A stretch of 60,937 bases of DNA from Chromera velia (taxonomy: Eukaryota > Sar > Chromeraceae): NCBI GenBank assembly GCA_018398765.1, contig JAHBMJ010002880.1, positions 3,353 through 64,289 of the forward strand, given 5' to 3'. The notes below the pieces were generated by a model. The model ran no database searches and was not told the origin of the DNA. It saw only the letters and a list, made by a program, of their open reading frames with translations. Made by a program: the position numbers and the translations under genes. Shown in pieces: positions 56,254-60,937 of this stretch; within the stretch, counting starts at the first letter, position 1, and each line of letters begins with the position of its first letter.

Positions 56254-57879
56254 ATGAGTCCCTCATCAATGATGTCTTCGAGTGATGCCGCCTCGAGCAG
56301 CGAAGGGAAGGTGAAGTCTGCAGTCATGCGGCTCTCCTACACGCAGATCATTGGGGTCATCAAGGAGTACAGAAAGGTCCCCGACAAGCAGGAGCTGCAG
56401 GCAGCAGACTACCCATCAGGTTCTATTTCCGCAGCGGCAACACAAGAGTCTCACGTGCCCTTCACCAAAGACAAGGCACTCACCCGCGCTCGATACCAGG
56501 AGTTGCTAAAGAAGAAACACGTCAAGTGCTGGGAGGAGGCGTACCAAGAATGCGTGCGTCGAGAGAAGCTGGCTGCGAAGAAGACGGTCACTTTGAAAAT
56601 GCCCTACTCAACGAATGTAAGTGAGCAGCAGTCTCCCAGTCTCCTTTCTTCAATGTTGTCTTACTTGCCACAAAATGCATCTCTCCCTCTTTGTCATGCG
56701 TGCAGTTCGGTCAAGAGGTCTTCATCACAGGATCGATTGGCGTGCTGGGAGAATGGAATCCGTCTCGTGCTCTGAAGATGGACTGGACACAGGGCAATAT
56801 CTGGACAGCCACTTTCGATATCCCCGCAGGTCAGTCAGTTCGGGCGCCAATGATCCTTCCGTTCTCTCTCATACATACGTGAGGCGAAGATGCTGCTGTG
56901 CAATAATCCGCACGTTTGGGCTGTTCAATTGAGGAAGCAGACAGATAGACAGACAGACTTCAGCGAAGGTCGGAAGGGGTCAGGCTGAAAGATCCTGCTA
57001 GACCTCTGCCCGGTGTTGTCACTCTTGTCGCCTTTAATCAGACCCACCGCTCCTTCTATTGGTATTCGTCGGACTGGTGTTGATCTCTCATCTCCGCAGG
57101 CATCCTCTGTGGGAGTGTGCGTGCCTGTGTGGACCTGTGTGCGTAGTTGTTTGTTTGCTTCTTTTTTTAGTTGGTTGGATGGTTGGTTGGTTGGTTGGTT
57201 GGTCGTTTCTGTTTGAGCGAATAAGTGTACGAGGTAGAGGCAGAGACAGAGAGACAGAGAGAGAAAGTATGTGTATCAATCTGTGCGTGGTGTGCTGATC
57301 TTGCAGACGTGAATTCGTTTGAGTTCAAGTGCGTGGTGAGACAGGAAGGGTGCAGTCCCATATGGGAACCGGGAATGAATCATTTTGTAAGTCTGGACGG
57401 ACCCTTCTCGCCTATTTCCTGTACCGCTCTTTCTGTTCTCAGATGTGTCTGTGTGTGTGAAGGGGGAGAAAGAGTTGCTGTATCCCAAACATGTGTAAGG
57501 GCGTATGTACGTTCTTTCGGGTGCCTCTCTTCTGTCATTTTTCGTGTTTTGATCCTTTTTTTGCCTTCACCCTTCGGGTCCCTTTGGTTCCGTCTCTTTT
57601 ACCTGTGCCTCCTTCTAACTTCCGTGCAACTTCTTTCTTTTCAATGTCTTGTTTTCTCTCTAATCCTCCTTCCTTCCCTTTTCTTCTCTCCTTCTGAGAA
57701 GTGCCTCACCTGTTTTGCTTGGTTTTGGTCCCGTTCTGAAATCGATCTGTACTCGCATGCACTCACTGCCTCTGTTGTTCTGTGGGGGTGCTCCCTGCTC
57801 GCCTCCCTGCGTGCAGTTGCAGTTGACCTCTGCGAAGATAATCGTCGACGCATTCTGGGGGGAAGGGGGGAAATCATAA
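56254..57879 (+). CDS. Small protein with C-terminal CBM20 starch-binding domain
   Basis: Four exons: 56254-56616, 56706-56829, 57307-57386 and 57817-57879. They total 630 bp (209 residues), in phase, with GTAAGT/GTCAGT donors, TGCAG acceptors and a TAA stop. The N-terminal 120 residues are helical and basic, with repeated Lys/Arg, and match nothing I know. The CBM20 part has FGQEVFITGSIGVLGEWNPS, then W..TFDIPA, FEFKCVV and IWEPGMNHF, with the two conserved Trp (LGEWNP and IWEPG) that bind glucan. The domain appears complete at about 90 residues. Known role: binding of starch granules or alpha-glucan. With no catalytic domain it may be a targeting or scaffold protein. The 5' start is the first ATG of the frame. 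Confidence 0.83.
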
Positions 57880-60734
57880 CGGCATGCTGCATGACTTGCG
57901 TCGTTGCGTAATCAGCCTTTCTTCTTTGCCTTTTTCTGCCTTGTTGGCGTCAGTCGGCGCCTCTTCTTGAACAGCAGACTTGATGGAAGACGAAACAGCT
58001 AGATAATTTGCTGAGAGAGCGTTTGTTTTTCTTCTTTGCGTCTTTCTGTTCGTCTTTCTTGACTTTTTCTCCAATCAATATCAGGATGAGAGGGGGCTGC
58101 GTCGTTCGGCACAAAAGGGGGGGCGTCTTTCTGTATGTGTGTGTCTATACACACTGTCTGTCTGTTTGCCCCTGTGTCTCTATTTAATCGGTATCCATCC
58201 ATCCATCATCCAGTGATGCATGGAAGAAAAACTCTCTCTCTAGCGTTACCTTGACATCGTCTTTCGCTGCCTGCCTTACTGACTGGTTGACAGACGGGGG
58301 AATGTCTACAGAAGGCTGGTGAAGATCGGGTAGTCCCTTCTTCTTTCTGCTTCATTCTGCCTGCCTCTGCGGGGGGGTGAACATACTTCGTTGCATTTTT
58401 GGAGGGAGAAAAAAAGAAGCATGCTGGTTTGGATCGCAGGGCCATCTGTCTGTCTGTCAGCCAGTCCTTGCAAGAAAGCAGACCAGTGATTGCAGAAAAA
58501 GAAAGAAAGAAAATCCGCCCAACTGACGTGCCCCTCCGTCCCCATTTCACCCAGCCCCTGCCGTTCTCTTCCTTGTCTTCCTTTCTTCGTTGGAGCTCTT
58601 TCTGTGTAAGACGGAAGGAGGACAGCGGAAAAGAAGTTTCATTGAAAGATCCCCCCTCTCTCTTCAGCAAGGAGAGATAAGTCGTGGAATTCTCTTGTCA
58701 TTTTTCTCTCCTTCCCCCTTGCCTGCGCTGTTTTCTTTATTTATCTGCTCAGAAGGGAGAGAAAGCCCAGAGAGGGATCCATACTGGCCGACCTCTCAGT
58801 TTGGTGAGAAATGGCCTCACTCAGGGTGAGGTGGCGGTTTCGTGAATTGATTTGCAAAATGTCCATTGTCGCATGTTGCTGCTGTTTTCTGACTGCATGC
58901 ATGTGTGCGTGGTGAGTCGTTCACGTATACCCGATTAACTTTCTCTCGTGCGTGTGCGTCTGTCTGTATTGTATTTATTGCTTAGATCGTTTGCGCAGGG
59001 CGGTGCAGCCTGTGCTGTGTATATGATGAGGCGTGTACTTGGTGGAACGTTGTTTGCATGACGAGTGCCGTGCTGTCGGTAGGTGTTTACATCTTCAATC
59101 AATGACGGATTGACTGATCGACCGTATGCTGGTACCCAGCGGAGCAGGTCGACCGTAGTGGATGACGGTGAATAGAAACTGCTCTCTCTCTCACACACAC
59201 ACTCTCTCTGTTGGAGGCTGCACCTTGCGTCTGACCGATCTGTGCGTGTCTGTGTGCTTGCTTCATGCACTCATGTCGTGAATGATACATGCAGACTTTG
59301 ACTTTTTATGTTGAGTCACTTGAGTGTTTGTTAAATTCATCAGTCACCCACTTCCCAAATTTTCGCCTGGGTGCGTGATGGATGCATGCGTCAAGTATTT
59401 ATCGCGAGTGGAACGTGAGTTCAATGAGTTAATACCCATTAAGGGGCGCCAGAAAAGGGGCTGCAAACGCGGCAGCGCGCAGGTCCACTGCAGTGTGACT
59501 AACACTGTGACTACAGGAATTTGACGGTTGACGAATCAATCGAAGGAGTTGAAGTTGAAAGGACTTCTAACATAGCTCAATTAATATAAACAGTGACCAA
59601 ACATGTAGTGTCAGTTCGGGCCCTTCGTAACGTACTCTCAGTTGCTTTCTTTTTACATCAACTAAGATTCAACTTCATATTAAACACGCCTTTTAATATA
59701 AAAAATTATGGATTTTACTAGGTGGACTCGCGTTTTCTGTTGTCTCGATGAGTGAGGGTGGAGTAACGGGTATGGCATGGGGGATGGGGAGGGACGAGTT
59801 GCTGCTAATTTATACAAATATGACAGTCGGAGACTTATCCACTTAATCGGAAGCAAAGTTTTTTGGAATAAGACCTACTTGAACATACTTAACCTAAAGT
59901 TTGACTTCGTTTTTCCTTTCTTCTCTCGTGCTTCAAGTTTTCCACATGATAGACCATATCTGACTCCGGAGGGGATTGCCGAGATGATGGGTCAGGTACG
60001 GTGAGAATGTCCCCCTTCACATTTCGAACTTCCTGCTCCATCTCTACAATGAGGTATCTCCATCATGTCATCGTTCAGATTGTTAGCTGTACATGCTAAC
60101 CACTACAGCATAAAGACTAAGTCACTTGCCCATTTTCATTTTGCTTAGTCTTCCTGACCCTCATTCCTTTCTAAAGTGTAAAAGTTCGACAGAACACCGT
60201 TTTTTGTAGTAGTGCAGACCTTTTGACATCACTGTATAAATCGGCCGTGGGTAACTTCGACTCCTGCAATGTACGTACCCCACTTTTTTATCTGATCATG
60301 CAAACCTCCCATACATTTACCAACAGCCAATTCGCATGTGCGCGTGAAGTATGCAAATCTGGCTTATTAATTTTAATTCAATTTAAGCACGCGCATACAT
60401 GCATATACTGGGGCTCAGGACCTCGGTTCTTGTCTAGATCTGTTACCCACCCAGACTTTGGTCAACGTGTAACGGATCTTGGGATGACAGCTGGCAGAGA
60501 TCCGTCAGTGCTATCACACAAACTCAAACTCCGTGCGAACTCCCCTGCGAAACTGAACTTGACCGTGAAAAGAGCCCAAACGTGCCCCTCAAGCATAAAC
60601 ATCGGGGCCGCACATGCATGCACATCTGCAGGAAATGACTGGCCTGCATGCGCGCATCTTCGATGACAAAAAAATAAAAAATCTGACGCAAGCAAACTTA
60701 ATTACGAACAACCCTGGAAAGCAAGAAAAATTAT
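57880..60734. other. Mostly non-coding region at the right side
   Basis: Pyrimidine-rich sequence runs to about 58750, then mixed and AT-rich sequence. A weak exon candidate at about 59938-59996 reads HDRPYLTPEGIAEMMGQ before GTACGG, without family support. Several GCATGC words lie at 58895-58905, 59380-59390 and 60615-60655. No gene is supported with confidence. Confidence 0.4.
60058..60125 (-). ncRNA. tRNA-like sequence, possible SINE head
   Basis: On the minus strand GCTGTAGTGGTTAGCATG matches a pol III A-box region. The expected B-box about 35 bases on (GGAGATACC) is degenerate and no proper acceptor or anticodon stem forms. It is more likely a tRNA-derived repeat than a working tRNA gene. 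Confidence 0.25.
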
Positions 60735-60937
60735 AACTGGATGGAAAAGCTGCCTGAGGCTAGTAACCAGCCGTGCGGCCAGCACACGACAGCTGCCGGT
60801 AAGTCGGGGATTTCGCGGAGAAAGATTTTTACCCTGTCTTCCAACTCCTTCCCGTCTCCCACCACCATGGCAGGGGACTGTATTCTCTGCGTCCTGAAAA
60901 TGAATGCAGATCGCTTCCCAGGCGGGGGGGGGCCAGT
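60735..60937 (-). CDS. Possible partial coding exon at the window edge
   Basis: A minus-strand frame is open from the edge to a TAA at 60735, about 67 residues. It includes MVVGDGKELEDRVKIFLREI, which looks like folded-protein sequence. A TTTTCAG acceptor and a CAGG/GTAAAA donor also occur in it, so the exon limits are unclear. Most of the gene lies beyond the window. Confidence 0.3.

Noticed and set aside
60058-60125. Functional tRNA gene
   Set aside because: The B-box and stems are not acceptable. It is kept only as a tRNA-like repeat.

Overview
The window is nuclear DNA of a microbial eukaryote. Genes are intron-rich, with GT-AG introns whose acceptors nearly always read TGCAG, and intergenic DNA carries many TGCATGCA palindromes and simple repeats. 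Transposable elements fill about a third of the window. The best guess is an alveolate alga of the chromerid type (Chromera-like). This is inferred from gene style only; no rRNA or other taxonomic marker is present.

Layout: (1) 371-3875 (+), C-terminal part of a GOST-type seven-transmembrane protein with an in-frame UGA in the last helix. (2) 5443-11384, a Ty1/copia LTR retrotransposon with paired 261-bp LTRs and a 5-bp target duplication; its pol is dead. (3) 13018-17863 (+), a complete ten-exon methylmalonate-semialdehyde dehydrogenase gene. (4) 19373-24323 (-), poorly resolved coding exons, including an EGF-like remnant, an acidic/Ala-Pro protein and Gly/Tyr-rich duplicated exons. (5) 25033-27617 (+), a complete five-exon DNAJC8-type splicing cochaperone gene. 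(6) 29030-41064 (-), a large gene of at least 20 exons, nearly all a multiple of three bases and joined in phase 0. Seven of them are copies of one cassette with the core MSVASSFAIPSGRVSAW; two shorter exon families precede them. I recognise no known family. (7) 42707-55694, a nest of Penelope-like retroelements with an N-terminal GIY-YIG endonuclease, a Cys-containing linker and then reverse transcriptase, plus pseudo-LTRs, inversions and a nested 5'-truncated relative. (8) 56254-57879 (+), a four-exon gene for a 209-residue protein ending in a CBM20 starch-binding domain. (9) 57880-60937, mostly non-coding, with a tRNA-like sequence and an open frame running off the right edge.

The host genes show no operon-like relation: mitochondrial valine/thymine catabolism, splicing, Golgi membrane traffic and starch binding sit beside each other. 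The two most unusual items are the exon-cassette gene and the permuted-domain Penelope-like elements. Nothing is bacterial in style, and I saw no CRISPR array or rRNA.
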